Source: Dioscorea cayenensis subsp. rotundata (lineage: Eukaryota; Streptophyta; Magnoliopsida; Dioscoreales; Dioscoreaceae). From it: a stretch of 64,000 nt of DNA. A program made the translations under genes and the position numbers. The notes under the pieces are model-generated. The model did not search any database, was not told the DNA's origin, and saw nothing but the letters and a program-made list of their open reading frames with translations. Positions 48,261 to 60,566 of this stretch are shown in pieces. Location: NCBI RefSeq assembly GCF_009730915.1, contig NC_052487.1, positions 18,158,529 to 18,222,528 of the forward strand, read 5' to 3'. Every line of letters begins with the position of its first letter. The first letter of the stretch is position 1.

Positions 48261-48993
48261 ATGGGAAAGAGAAAGTCAAGGGCGAAGCCACCTCCCAAGA
48301 AGCGAATGGACAAGCTTGATACAGTTTTCTGTTGCCCATTCTGCAATCATGGAAGCAGTGTGGAGTGCCGCATGTATGCACTATACACCTTAGCTTATTA
48401 AAAATTTACTTTGTATATACCATAGAGTAAAGACCTAAGACCTTTTTTTTAATTTTCAGCGACATGAAGAATTTGATTGGTGAAGCTACATGCAGGATTT
48501 GCCAAGAAAATTTCAGCACAACTGTCACTGGTATGTCGATAGATGGTGATTGTCTAGTGTCATGAGATTTTCTACCAGACATGTTTGAAAGCATCTGGTC
48601 AAAAGCATCTCCTATTGCTTTAGGTTTAAGTGAAGCAAGAGAGAGAAATGCTTAGTTATTTGAGAATGCTGCAGTTGTATTTTTTTCCATGCCATATGTA
48701 CGCCATTGCTTTACCAGACCATCACATGCTATTGCTATTCATCCAGATATTTCAGAACTATATGTACTTCTGAAGTAGTTCTATTTTATGAGCTTTGCTA
48801 ATTTAATTTTTTTTTTCTTTTATATGCAGCGTTAACGGAGCCAATAGACATGTGAGTAGTTATAAAATGACTCAGTTAAATTTTCATTTGTCATGAAGGA
48901 GAGTTTGTTAATGGGATGTTGATGCGTTGCAGATACAGCGAATGGATAGACGAGTGTGAGCGGGTCAACAACCTTGAGGATGATGGTGCTTAA
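48261..48993 (+). CDS. ELOF1: Transcription elongation factor 1 homologue (ELOF1)
   Basis: Four coding exons, 48261-48373, 48460-48530, 48830-48851 and 48933-48993, all GT-AG; they join to 88 residues, the normal size. The protein starts [20 protein letters not shown] (basic N-terminal tail), then has a four-cysteine zinc ribbon, F-C-C-P-F-C-N-H and C-R-I-C, and ends [21 protein letters not shown]1/Elf1 binds elongating RNA polymerase II near its DNA entry side and promotes transcription through nucleosomes and transcription-coupled repair. The third coding exon is only 22 nt. The gene is convergent with COQ3, whose stop lies 0.87 kb beyond. Confidence 0.96.
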
Positions 48994-49860
48994 TTGTTGT
49001 AGTATGTAATACTAGCATATATGTGTGCTTATATAAATGTCTGTTGTTATATGAGCAATTAAAAGTGATCCTAAGCTCTATTAAGTGAAAACATATGCAA
49101 CCTCTGTAAAGTGCATTTGTGTTTGAGGACTTAGCTTTTGATCAGCAGCCCTGGGCCTAAATGTTTATGTTTTGGTGTATGATCTATGTGCTATTATCAT
49201 GGATGTGTATTTAGGACAATGTGATTCATGAATTATCAAACATCATCCAAAGTGTATTTTTTCCTTGAGGTGAGAAGTGATATTTGGAGAAGTGATATAT
49301 ACCTCCTATATAGATTGAAGTGGGCTTTAAACTAAATTCATTTTAATAATTTTTTTAAAGTGGGAGAATTGATATTTTTTTCCATTTAGATTAGAGTAAA
49401 TTTAATTTAATAATTTCTTTTACTTAAATAAGAAGAAAATGGATTTTTATATGATATGTTTTTAAACTCATTAGACTACACTTAATCTCCACTCTCAGGC
49501 TCTATTTTTACTTTTATTCTTCATTCTTACTATCTGACAAATAAACATTAATGGCATTATTTCATTCACTTTTAAAAATAACACTTCATAAAAATAGCTT
49601 AGGGGATTAAAATGAATCAATTTACTTTATTCAAATGTTGAAATAAATATCTTTTTTATTTAAGCGGATTAAAAATGAGCAACTCATATTTTAGTACGCC
49701 TCTGCAAAGCCGCCAAAGAAATTAAGAAGGAAACATTGATAACAACATCCCTGCTTTTCAACACCAACAACACAGTAACATAAAATAAAAAAAAACAAAA
49801 CTGAATGTTAAAAACATGGCTAAAAAGAGCAACATAAACTAAGACTGAACAGCATTGAAA
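48994..49860. other. 3' region between convergent ELOF1 and COQ3
   Basis: It contains the probable 3' UTRs of both genes and otherwise AT-rich sequence. No further gene is seen. Confidence 0.5.
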
Positions 49861-52800
49861 TTACTGTACATCACCCTCTTTAGCACCATAAGCAATAAAA
49901 TTTACACCAATATCATCTGAAAGAGACCATTCCCCAGTCACAGGATTGTAGGAGATTCCAGCCATTTCTTTGACCTGCCATAGACACACATACACATGAA
50001 AGAAGCTTGTCAATGGCCACAAATGAGGAAACAGATTAATTAAAATAGTATTTCATAATGGTTATGAGCATGAGCATTACAGAGATGGATGTTCTTTGCA
50101 GAATGAGGACTAGTTCCTCCGGAGTAAGAAAACTAGACCAATCATGAGTGCCCTTTGGAAGCTGCAAATAAACCGAGCAGACACAAGGCATGAGATAGCT
50201 TCAAATGAACCCATACTCAATAAGTTAATTGCACCAGTAATTAAAGTTGCTAATATTTCAGTTATGTGAAATAACGAGATAACTTCAAATGAGCGCCTAT
50301 TCTAATTTTAACAACTAATGTTTTGTGTCTGTGTGTGTGTGTGTGTGTGAAGCCAGGGTCTTTACCATTAGTTCATAAAGAAATACAAAAAAGATGGTTA
50401 ACTAATGGCAAAGAAATCCCTGGCTATGGCAAACCTTTTCATATCAATTTGCATTTCATGTGTGACTACTGTGTGCCTGCTTATAATAGGGAGAGAAGCC
50501 CTAAACAAGCAAGTAAACAATAAAACAAAGTCTCACCCATCTAAGGAGGTACTCTGCAGCAACTATAGCAGTTGCAAAAGCCCTCATAGTGCGGCTAATA
50601 GAAGAGATAACAGTGGCCCCGTTGGGAGCTGTTAATGCTGCCAAAGATTTGCAGAACTCAGAGGGATCTGCAACATGTTCAATTACCTGAAATCCAATGC
50701 AGATGATAAAAACATAATGAATTAAGAACACGGAAAAGAACAATTACCAAGCAGGCAAAACAAGTCAATGATGCAAGAAAATCTAAATAAATGGCTATGG
50801 GCCATGGCTAGTGTGCTTCTTCCCATTCACTATGCTCTATAAAATGGAGGGTTTTCTTTAGTTATAAAAGAATTTCACAAATCAGATCCAGTTGAGGGAT
50901 TCATGATTCAACCACATTCTTAGATAACTTCAATTTTCAGAGTAAAGGCCAGTCTGTTACTACTGGACAGCGGATAATAACCACTCACGAGAAATAATAG
51001 TCTGCTAAAACTAGGAGGAATATAGCTCTCTAAAACTGTCAAGATGTGATCAAGCTCAACATAATGCCAGTTTATCATGTTTCTTCTCTCACATACGTTA
51101 TTAGACAATCACATCTCCAAAAGGCCCCTTTGTGAGATCATCCATTATTGATCATTCACCCATTTGTTACTCTCCAACCAAAATATGGCAAGCCTTAAAT
51201 TCTTTTCACACCAATGATAGTTTTGCTTGGTTGTAGAGATAATTACAGTGTCATATCAAATTTGAAGCCTTGACCTTCAGGGAGTACGTTCTCCACATTT
51301 ATCTTTTATTGATCAATTCCTTGAAAAAAATAACAGTCAATGTACTGCCAACAGCATAATGTTTAACAGATGAATGAAGTTAAACTTCCAAGCAATCTGA
51401 TTCCAAATTAAGATAAATCAATTTCTAAGCAAAGTGCAAGGTTGTCCTTGCACAATCAGAAAAAAATCAAAGTGGGAAAAAAAAATCTGAAACCTAACTA
51501 GAAATAAATGAAGATAAATCAAGATTTGGTATGAAAATTGACAACAAAATATTAAGAGAATAAGAAGAGATCCCTTACCCTATTGACAACATACCTCAAG
51601 AGCTATAACAGCATCAAACTTCTTATTTTCCTTGACCAATTGCTCTGTTTCCAAAACACCATATAATTATGATGTCAAAAGCAAGAATTATCATCAAGAC
51701 AAACATAAAATTAAAATTTTTCAAGAAGAAATGTGCTTAAATATATATCCAACGTGCATAATGGCCTGGAATGCACACACTTATATGCAAAGCACAATGC
51801 AAAAGTCATGCATAAGCAATTTGGGAGTATGACATTGATAGACACCAGAGAACAACAAACCAATTCTTCCTACATGAACAACAAGAATATTAGCCAGCAG
51901 GCAACAACTCTGGACATGGCAAACATTTGTAACCCTGTCAATAGTCTTCTCTTTTGGTAGGTATATCCAAAGTTCAAATCTATCTCCAACTCTTCCTTTA
52001 GGGCATTCCTATTAAGTACTCAAAGCAGGCAATACATCATGACATAGCTAAAGGAAAGTATTAAGAAAGAAAATCTATAATGCCCTGATAGCTTAAGAGA
52101 GTGGAGGATCCTAATTCATTTGCTCATAACAAAAAAATATGGATGGTGACGGGTGAGACAAATTTGACTGAAAATACGAGGCAGATTGTGGAGAATATGT
52201 TTTTATATGTAATTACTCTTGCTAATGGGTCAAAGTTTCTATTCATAGCAACATCAAATCATGCTGGACACCAAGCTGAAGTAGACCTATCAAATAATCT
52301 TTTTGATTGCTCAGATAACAAGAGGTCCGTTGGCTGTGTGTGCATGCAAATGCAGACAGAAAACATAGCAAACAGACACGCATGAGAACGTCTAACTTCA
52401 ATGAAGATAAGGCCACATGTATGAGAAATTTATGTACATCCAGTATAACTTTTAATCAAAATTGCATGTGTGACACCAGTAGCTTACTTCAATAGTTTGT
52501 GAAATACTGAACCATAAGGCTATGCAGAGATTCCTTTTCCCATAAGCCAAAAGAAATGTGTGCAGATAAATTCCATTTACAGATGTGCATAATTTTCCTC
52601 TATTTGCACTTCATTAGCTCATTTATTATATATGAAAGTCTTGACCATTATAGTGAATTTGTAAAGACAATTTCCCAATTTGATATACTTAAATATGAAT
52701 CAAAAGCATATTCTTTCACAAAACACAGAATACCCTGGTGCATAATTACCAAGAAAAAGGATTATACTGCAATTTTATTTGAATTTTCCCTATTACAATA

Positions 52801-55800
52801 GATCCAAATAACAATGAGAAAAGAAATTATATAATTTCAAAGTTTCCTACATTACCATAACAACCAAAAATCAAGATCAAATATCACCTTTACCGTAAAA
52901 ATTTCCTACTTTTCTCAGATTACAAACATATATGATAAACAAGTTCTACTATCTCAGTTATCTAATAGAGCACTTTCAACATTTTTAACAAACAAGTAAC
53001 ACAAATAAAAACACAACCAAACACAAATGCAGAGTAAATGAAAAGAGTAAGGTTGAAGAAACAATGGTTTAAGGGAAAAAAGTACCAGCTGTTGTGCAAC
53101 GGTATTCAATAGACGAAGTCAATGGGTCTGACTCCTGCAACAATTAAAAAATTAAGCATATTAAAGGGATCATAGGTAAGGTGCAGAAAGTTTAAAATTT
53201 GCCACCTCTCTAGCCACACACATATATATATATACAGTTATGCCAGAAAAGAAATTATTGCAATCCATGTTTGCCAAATAAAATATAATCAGGATATCTA
53301 TGTTAATCATTAGCCTATGCATAAGATCGATATTTAAAAAAAAAAAGCAAAAAACAAAAAATTGCAACTATTTTCAATAGAAATGTTTGCAAGTAAAAAG
53401 CTGTTACAGTAACCAAATACATCATTTTTGTTTTGTTTCAAAATAAGATGCAGGAATCTATCAAGAAGGAGAACATGAAAGGTTAGAAATATAATAAGAT
53501 TGACTCTAACCTTTCATTCTACGAATAACAATGTCTGGTGTATTTTATACACTCACAAAGTGTTACCATATGTTTTCCTCCAAAAGAAATTGCAATTACA
53601 TCAGATAGACCACCTCCGACAAAAGGAACATGATTAAACAGCTTGCACACTCAAAGAACATTTCGTTTCTTTAGCCACCATAGGCTTCAAAATATGAGAT
53701 ATAGCATAAGTTTGCTGTGGCATCCAGAAAACCTTTTTAGATAACTTTTGAAAAGAGCTTCTAGTAAAACTTATAATTTGTATCTTTTGCCAAAAAGTTG
53801 TATTTTATTTCTAGCTTTTAGCATCCCGAAATTTCTTGTTACAGAAACAACAAACATTCATCTTATGTATTCAAAAACATTAATGAATAAAAGCTCGTCT
53901 TGATATTTGAAAAGTGGTACAAAACCCGAACCTCAGATAGGCAAGAAGGTAATGTCTCTCAATGCATGCCTATGACATAGAAACAGATGGACATAGCTTT
54001 ACAGCGGAGTAAGACTATGGGCATTAGAAATAGGCATACAGAAATACAGCATTTTTTAAATTGCACATGAGTTGTTGAATTGGTCACATGCTTGAACATA
54101 TGATACGCTAACACACCAGACATGCAAGGTTAATGCTAATCGTAAGAACATGAAGTCATAGATAAATAATAGTTATGTGATGTTTCCATTCAAACAGGCA
54201 CAGTACTAAAACTTCCGATTGTTGACTAAGAAACTTGCAATGGTAGTTCTTTGGATCTTCTCACACTTCATTTTTATTCTTTCTAACCTCGTTGAGACCA
54301 AGTAACATTATTCTAATAAAAAAATCGTTACGTTCATATTTATACTTTGCACTATATATTTGCATCGAAATTTTAAATTGTTGGCAGTGACAATAATTAC
54401 TATTTTATCATAATCTAACACAGAATATGCAAAACTAATATGCAGATGATCATATTGGCACATTAAGACAAACAAGCAAAGTTTATTTGGGTTGAGTTCT
54501 CGATCCTACAATTCCTCTTATAGGTCTTGATAGTATTGTATTTTCTTTCGCAATCTCATGAATGATACTAGAAACATAATGATGCAGACACATACATTCT
54601 TTATTTAAGATAAGTGAAACATACAGCATGTATGCGAGCAATGTTGATATTCTTTTCCACAGCATCAATGCCTGTTACCGATGCTCCCATCCGAGCAAGA
54701 GGCTGTCAATAGAAGCATAGAGAAGCATATTAGTGAAGAGCATTGTGACAAATAAAAAGAAAAAAAGATAATCATATTCAGAAATGTTTTGCACAAAAGT
54801 TTAAAAGTTCACAAGACAGAATTTTCTAATGAATCTGATCAACAAATAAGAAGATAAGGCTACATAACTTTATTATACTTGATATGCCAGTTAAACAACC
54901 TGAATGCACAAAAAATATTCCTGAGAATAATTTATAGTAGTTAGGTTTTATCCCAAGAAATTTCCAACAAAGTTCAGAATGATGTAAGACCAAATATTTA
55001 ATTTTATCAGCTTAGAGCACATTGAAATACAAACGGCAGCACCAAGACCTACATATCCTTCTCATTTTAATACTTCTACTAACCATGGAAAAATAGCAGA
55101 AGAAGCATGTGCTATTGGTTGGCCATAGGAAATATTCTTCAAAACTATTGTCTAAACACACCATTTGATAAAAAATTAGACCACCAGAAAACAACTATAT
55201 TCTTTTCAACAAACAACATAGGTCTAAATGATTATTGGAAATTTGTACACAGTGGTGTATTAGCCGTTACCAAAATGAAATTCATATCAGCCATAATGGT
55301 AACTCACACAAAGAAAATAATGCATTTCCTAAAGGCTTAACCAGTAATAAGCTAAGTTAAATAGATTGCTTTCAGTCCTTGAGGATAGTCCAATGATGAG
55401 GCATTGATGCAATCTTGAAGGCTTGAACAAATTAAGTCTTTTAAATTTTGACAGCATTCTCATAATCCATAAAGTTCGAGACCCAATAATTTTTGATAGA
55501 ACAATCATAGGGAGTAGTATCACCTTCTCCATCTGCAAAAGATCTAGAACCAGTGAATCAATACTAAAACTAAATTCAACTAAAGGCTAAAGCAACATAC
55601 CCACCCCCAAGTTCAGATTCATCCCCTATAAATAATCCATATATTCATAGACACATAATTCTAAACCCTTCCCAAATTTTTTATTTAGGAGATGCATACA
55701 AAATGGGGTTCATGACAAGTATTCTAGTTTTTTCATAATAAGAAAGGACACCCTTGCTTTTTCAGTCGGTAATTTTCTGGCTGAAATATGTCAGGCTAGC

Positions 55801-57996
55801 TTGCTAAATTTGTATGAGAAGTTCTAAGGTGCTTAACTAATTTCACAATCTTGTAAATTTTACTCTGATATGTTACAGAGTACAGTACTTAATATAACAT
55901 AAATTCTCAAGCACTTCTCCATAGAATCGATTGCTCCTCAGTCGAAAAGACACTAATAGCTACTCCATTTTAAAATAAATAGATTCAACACAATTTGTTC
56001 AAATTTCTTTTTTGCAGTTAAAAATGACAAGTTTTCATTAATGGCATTCCTTTAACTGCAGCTCACAAGTTTCAACATTAAATTTCACACAAAGAAAGCA
56101 TGCTGGCATAGATCTCATTTGCAACTACAGAGGATATAATTTTGTTGAACATTATAGATAAAAAATGTCCTTGTTCCCAGAAAATACCTCTGAAAGAATA
56201 CCACCTCCACATCCAACATCAATCACTTTCAACCCTTCAAAAGGCCGTGCGCAAAAGGGGTCTTTTCTGAAAATAGAAAAATGGAGTTTTATGATCAGGC
56301 ATATACATAAATAAAAAAAAAAATTAAAACATTAAAGATTGGAAGTTAATTCGAAGCTTAAACTTAAAATAGAATAGTTCACTGATTTGGACCTATCCTA
56401 AAGAAAACCACAGTTGGCCATATTGCAGGTTGGCCGAGTCAACCATTTGGGCCAAAGGGCAAAAACGTAGGCTTCACTCCAGCTACATTCAAAAGCATTA
56501 ATTTAGACCAGCCATCTAGGTTTTTCCGTAACTTAAAAACTAACCCATGTCAAAAATAACTCACCAAATCCAAGTTCATGACACTAAAAAACCTCACTTC
56601 ACTCGAAGTACGCTGGCCTCTCCTCTTCCTCCTCACTCCTCATCCTTCCTTCCCGGTTTCTGCCTTTCTTACAATTTTGGATCCATTCTTTATAATTTCC
56701 AGCATTAATTCTCTACGACTTTTGCCCTTTTCTTTCCTATGGAATTTCCACAAAGCTTGGATGTTCTTCTTATTTAATTTTGATTTTCATCTATATGACT
56801 TCATTGAGTTCTATTATAATTATCATTTCCAAAATATTGTTTATTTGTCGTAATAAGTAAATATTGAATTATAGAAAATTATTTATTTTATTTCGTATAA
56901 TATCAGAAGATTAGAACCTTTTACTTTTTTACCTATATTGTTAATTTATAAATTTAGTTCTTTTACCAAATTTTCTTTTTTTATGAAATTTGGATGATAT
57001 ATATTATAATTCTAAAAATTGGAGAAAATAAATTAAAAAAAGGACCTCACTCACCCAAATCACAAGTCACCAGGTTGACTCACCCAATTCATATATTTCG
57101 GGGGCATCCAAATCGATTTTAAGTCCCAAGTCGGCCAAATTCTTCACACAAAGCACAATAGTTTTTATACAAAAATTCAGCATTTCATTCAATCTTTATT
57201 TGTTTGTCTTTGAATCATATTATTTAGTTTGTCACAGTTGCTAATTAAATGAAGCAGATATCTGAGATCTATGCAACATCAATATAGACAAGATGAAAAA
57301 AATTTTAATTTTCCATAAAGAAGTACCTGCTCAAAAAACTTGAAAGAAGTAGCCTTTCATCATACCTGAAATGACGGCAGAGCGCTGACCGAATGAAAGA
57401 TATTCGAGTAGGATTCATCTGATGCAGAGGCTTGAATGGTCCCTCAAAATCCCACCTACATAATTCAAAAAGCATACAACCATATAAATTTCCCAATTGC
57501 AAACATAATATCAAAACCTAAACAAGGTCCACTTTCTTCAATCAAAGAATCAAGCCAAAACTTCAAATGCAAAAGATAAAACTCATAATCCAAGCTAACT
57601 ACATCCAACCCTAATTAAAAATTAATTGAAAAAAAAAAAAAAATCTGAGACGCTAAAATGTGCTTCTTTCCACGCATTTCTATCAAATTATAGCCCTAAA
57701 AACAGAAACATTAAGTCCATGAGAGAGAGAGAGAGAGAGAACCATGTTTCAGCAAATGGCGGCGAATTTGGCGACTTCAGCCTCGTTAAGAGAAGAGCAA
57801 ACGGTGCCATAATCTCCATTTCCACTGTTCGGCTCAGGGGAAGGTATTGGAGGGGGCGTCGGAAGAGGCGGAGGGGTTGAATGGGGAGCAATGGCATCTG
57901 AAAAGAATCTGAAAGAAGAATACGAAGGCCGGAGAAGGGAGAAGCTAGGGCGCAGAGGAGATGGCGGCAGCGCTGGAGCGATCTCGTGGCCGCCAT
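49861..57996 (-). CDS. COQ3: COQ3, ubiquinone biosynthesis O-methyltransferase (exon 1 frame broken)
   Basis: Nine exons with GT-AG borders: 57743-57996, 57366-57455, 56188-56266, 54625-54702, 53086-53134, 51595-51644, 50537-50686, 50081-50161 and 49861-49974; about 314 residues. COQ3 performs both O-methylations of the ubiquinone ring at the mitochondrial inner membrane. Seen: an arginine-rich mitochondrial presequence (MAATRSLQRCRHLL), SLNEAEVAKFAA, WWDFEGPFKPLHQMNP, SAM motif I VIDVGCGGGILSE, GIDAVEKNI, FDAVIALEVIEHV, NGATVISSISRTMRA, and the end GEWSLSDDIGVNFIAYG. Exons 2-9 are open and in phase. In exon 1 the frame must change twice: between the presequence and FRFFSDAIAP (57900-57960), and at AAI|AET, where the run of three A at 57754-57756 is one too long and creates a stop. 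Likely a real gene with sequence errors. Confidence 0.93.
57721..57742 (-). repeat. (GA)n microsatellite at the COQ3 intron 1 donor
   Basis: Ten GA units abut the donor: in gene sense intron 1 starts GTTCTCTCTCTCTC. The frame after joining (ACATG|GTGGGAT, TWWDFE) confirms the splice position. Confidence 0.8.
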
Positions 57997-58941
57997 CGCT
58001 GATCGGAGACGAAGACGGTGTCAGGACTCGGGAGCACTTGTACGCATTCTATCGGATCGGGTTTGGATTTCATGCGATCCGACCCGGTATGAACCCAATT
58101 TTTTTTTTTTAATTATTGCATTTGGGGTCTTTTCAAAAGGAAAATTATTTATTAATCCTTGTAACTTTTTCAAATATCCCCTACAATTTTTCTGACATTT
58201 CAATTTCTTCTGTAGTTCTTCTTTTTTTTAGTTTACTTATTTTTCAGTCTCTGTATTCGTTTATTTTATTTAAAAATCCAATTTTTCTCTACTTACAAAA
58301 TGTATTTCTATTTATTAATTATATATTTTTATTTAACATTGTGTGTTTGTGTGTAACTACACAAGTTTCATTTAAAATGTAACGTTTTTGTTTAATATTT
58401 ATTGTAGATGTTTAATATCTTTTATTTATTGTTTCTTATATTTGTGTTTTCAGTTTAAAAATCGTTGAGGCGTTTCGACGATAATAATGAAAGATAAAGA
58501 TTTATCGATATGGTATCGAGAAAAGAAGAATTTTTTAAGGATATATGATAGTTCAGGAAATTTTTTGATCAAGTGATAAAGTTAGAAGAATGATATGAAA
58601 AATTTTTACTTCATATGTGTAATTTCAAAATTTATTAAATATGATTATTTATTTAAAAATATATATTTAATACCTTGGCAACTAAATTCACTAATTCAGG
58701 ATATGGTGATGTATGATGTGAGATAAATTATTAAAAATAGATATAATAATCACGAGAAATAATAATAACCATACTAAATATTTTAAATATAGAAATAAAA
58801 ATGAAAAAAAAATGAGGAGACTAATTAAAAATTTTGAAAGCATATTATAGAGAATAAATATCCAAGCAAATAAAGAATAAATATAGATAATTACATGTAC
58901 TTTGGTTTCATTTTTATTTCCATGGATGTCCATTATCAGGC

Positions 58942-59053
58942 GTTGAATCTCGATTCAACGGCCAACATTGATGAACAGTAGTTACTACAGTAATATATAT
59001 ACAATAATTACCGTTTGGAACAAGAATTACCATTCATCAATGTTGGTCGTTGG
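58942..59053. repeat. Nested stem-loop
   Basis: A 24-bp arm at 58956-58979 (caacggccaacattgatgaa...) is matched in reverse complement by 59030-59053. At its outer edge lies a perfect small hairpin, GTTGAATCTCGATTCAAC (58942-58959). A second small hairpin, TTGGATTTCAATCCAA, follows near 59122. It may be a small MITE. Confidence 0.6.
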
Positions 59054-59218
59054 ATCAAAATATTATATGAGCAGAAATTGATTGAACGGTTCAGATCAAA
59101 ATATTATATGAGCATCGACCATTGGATTTCAATCCAATATTTGTACACTGTTTCATAAACAATATTATTGTACAATAAAAAAAGTGGATGCAAAGTATTT
59201 GGATAAAAAAAACAAAAT

Positions 59219-59490
59219 CTCACTAATAAACCCAAACCAAATCTTAATCAACCCTTATTAACTTTCACTGCTCTTCCTAATGTTAACTGTGCTCGTCTGC
59301 AGGGATGCACAGTATTTTGATCCGTCGAATCAATTTCTATAAAGTATCTTAATAAATCTAAACCGTTTAACCATATTTCTACTAGACCTACAATAATTTT
59401 ATAAACCTAACTAATAAACCCAAATCAAATTTTAATCAACTCTCATTAACTCTCATTGTGCTCCCTAATATGTACTATGCTCAATTACGG
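59219..59490. repeat. Diverged direct duplication of about 80 bp
   Basis: The segment ctaataaacccaaaccaaat...ctgtgctc (59221-59294) recurs as ctaataaacccaaatcaaat...ctatgctc (59409-59482), about 188 bp later, with roughly 15% differences. Confidence 0.7.
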
Positions 59491-60566
59491 ACGTTCAACA
59501 AATCAGCGTCAGCCAATCAAATATTATATATATATATATATATATTAGAGCAAGAAAATGTGTTTTTATATTGGACTTAAAAATCTCTCATAAAACATAA
59601 AAACACACAGATAGATGGTTATTTGTCTCTCATCACATATTTTGAGATTTGCATTGTTTAGTTGTTTGATTTTTTTTTTTAAAGTTTTTTGATATTCAAT
59701 AATAACCTATTGGAAAATATAATGTTATCGTTGACATTCTTTAAAAAAAAAATTATTTAAATTTTGAAAGAATTAAATAGTCTCCTATAGAATAAGTACT
59801 CATGTAGGTTATTTAGATTTTACTTTCAAACTTATTTACTTTTACCAAAAGTTTGATGAAGCTTAGTGACTTATTATTCGATTTTTTTACTGAGATAAAT
59901 TAAATTTTTAGATTTTTAGATTTTTAGATAACACTAGTTTAAGTAATCTATTTATCTTTAAATTCTTGAATAAAGCTACAATCAAAACAACAAACCCAAC
60001 TCTCAATCAACAAATAATTTAGGATCCAAATCCAAAGAAATTTTGTAGAATTACTCATGGAAGAATGCAAAGACAAATGTAGAAAAAACAAAAATCTTGT
60101 GATTATATGTATGATGTATAATAAACTCTCTAAAAAAATAACATTCTAATATGCCTATATTTTCAAAGAGTACATACTTATTAATTTTATTTTATTTTTA
60201 AATAAAACTTAGTTCTTATTATTAAAAATGAAAAACATCCGTTACACTTCATTTTTAGTATTTAGATATATTCACATATGTTGGTCTCATTGAGTTCTTT
60301 TATTTAAGTGGCGTTTAGTTGGATGTAATTCTAAATGCAATGGATTTTAAGTTATAATATAACTGAAAATACTTGATTTTTAACATACAGTCAAATCTTG
60401 TGTTTAATTGCATATAACTGGATTTACTGTATTATAAGATTTTATATTTGTTTAGAAGGATTTGTAAATTTGGAATTAGAAAACACATGTTTTGTTGGAT
60501 GTATTTTGAGGATATGGTTACTCATGGTAAGATTACCCCTATATATTATTATGTATCAATTTGTTA

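Larger units (their letters stand above)
57997..60566. other. COQ3 upstream region and AT-rich spacer
   Basis: GC content falls sharply after 58.1 kb. No gene is seen. The repeats inside it are listed separately. Confidence 0.55.

Noticed and set aside
52101..52385. Plus-strand 94-codon frame starting MEDPNSFAHN
   Set aside because: Lies within a COQ3 intron, on the opposite strand, without recognised motifs.
56578..56853. Plus-strand frame inside COQ3 intron 2
   Set aside because: Hydrophobic low-complexity frame in an intron; no family match.
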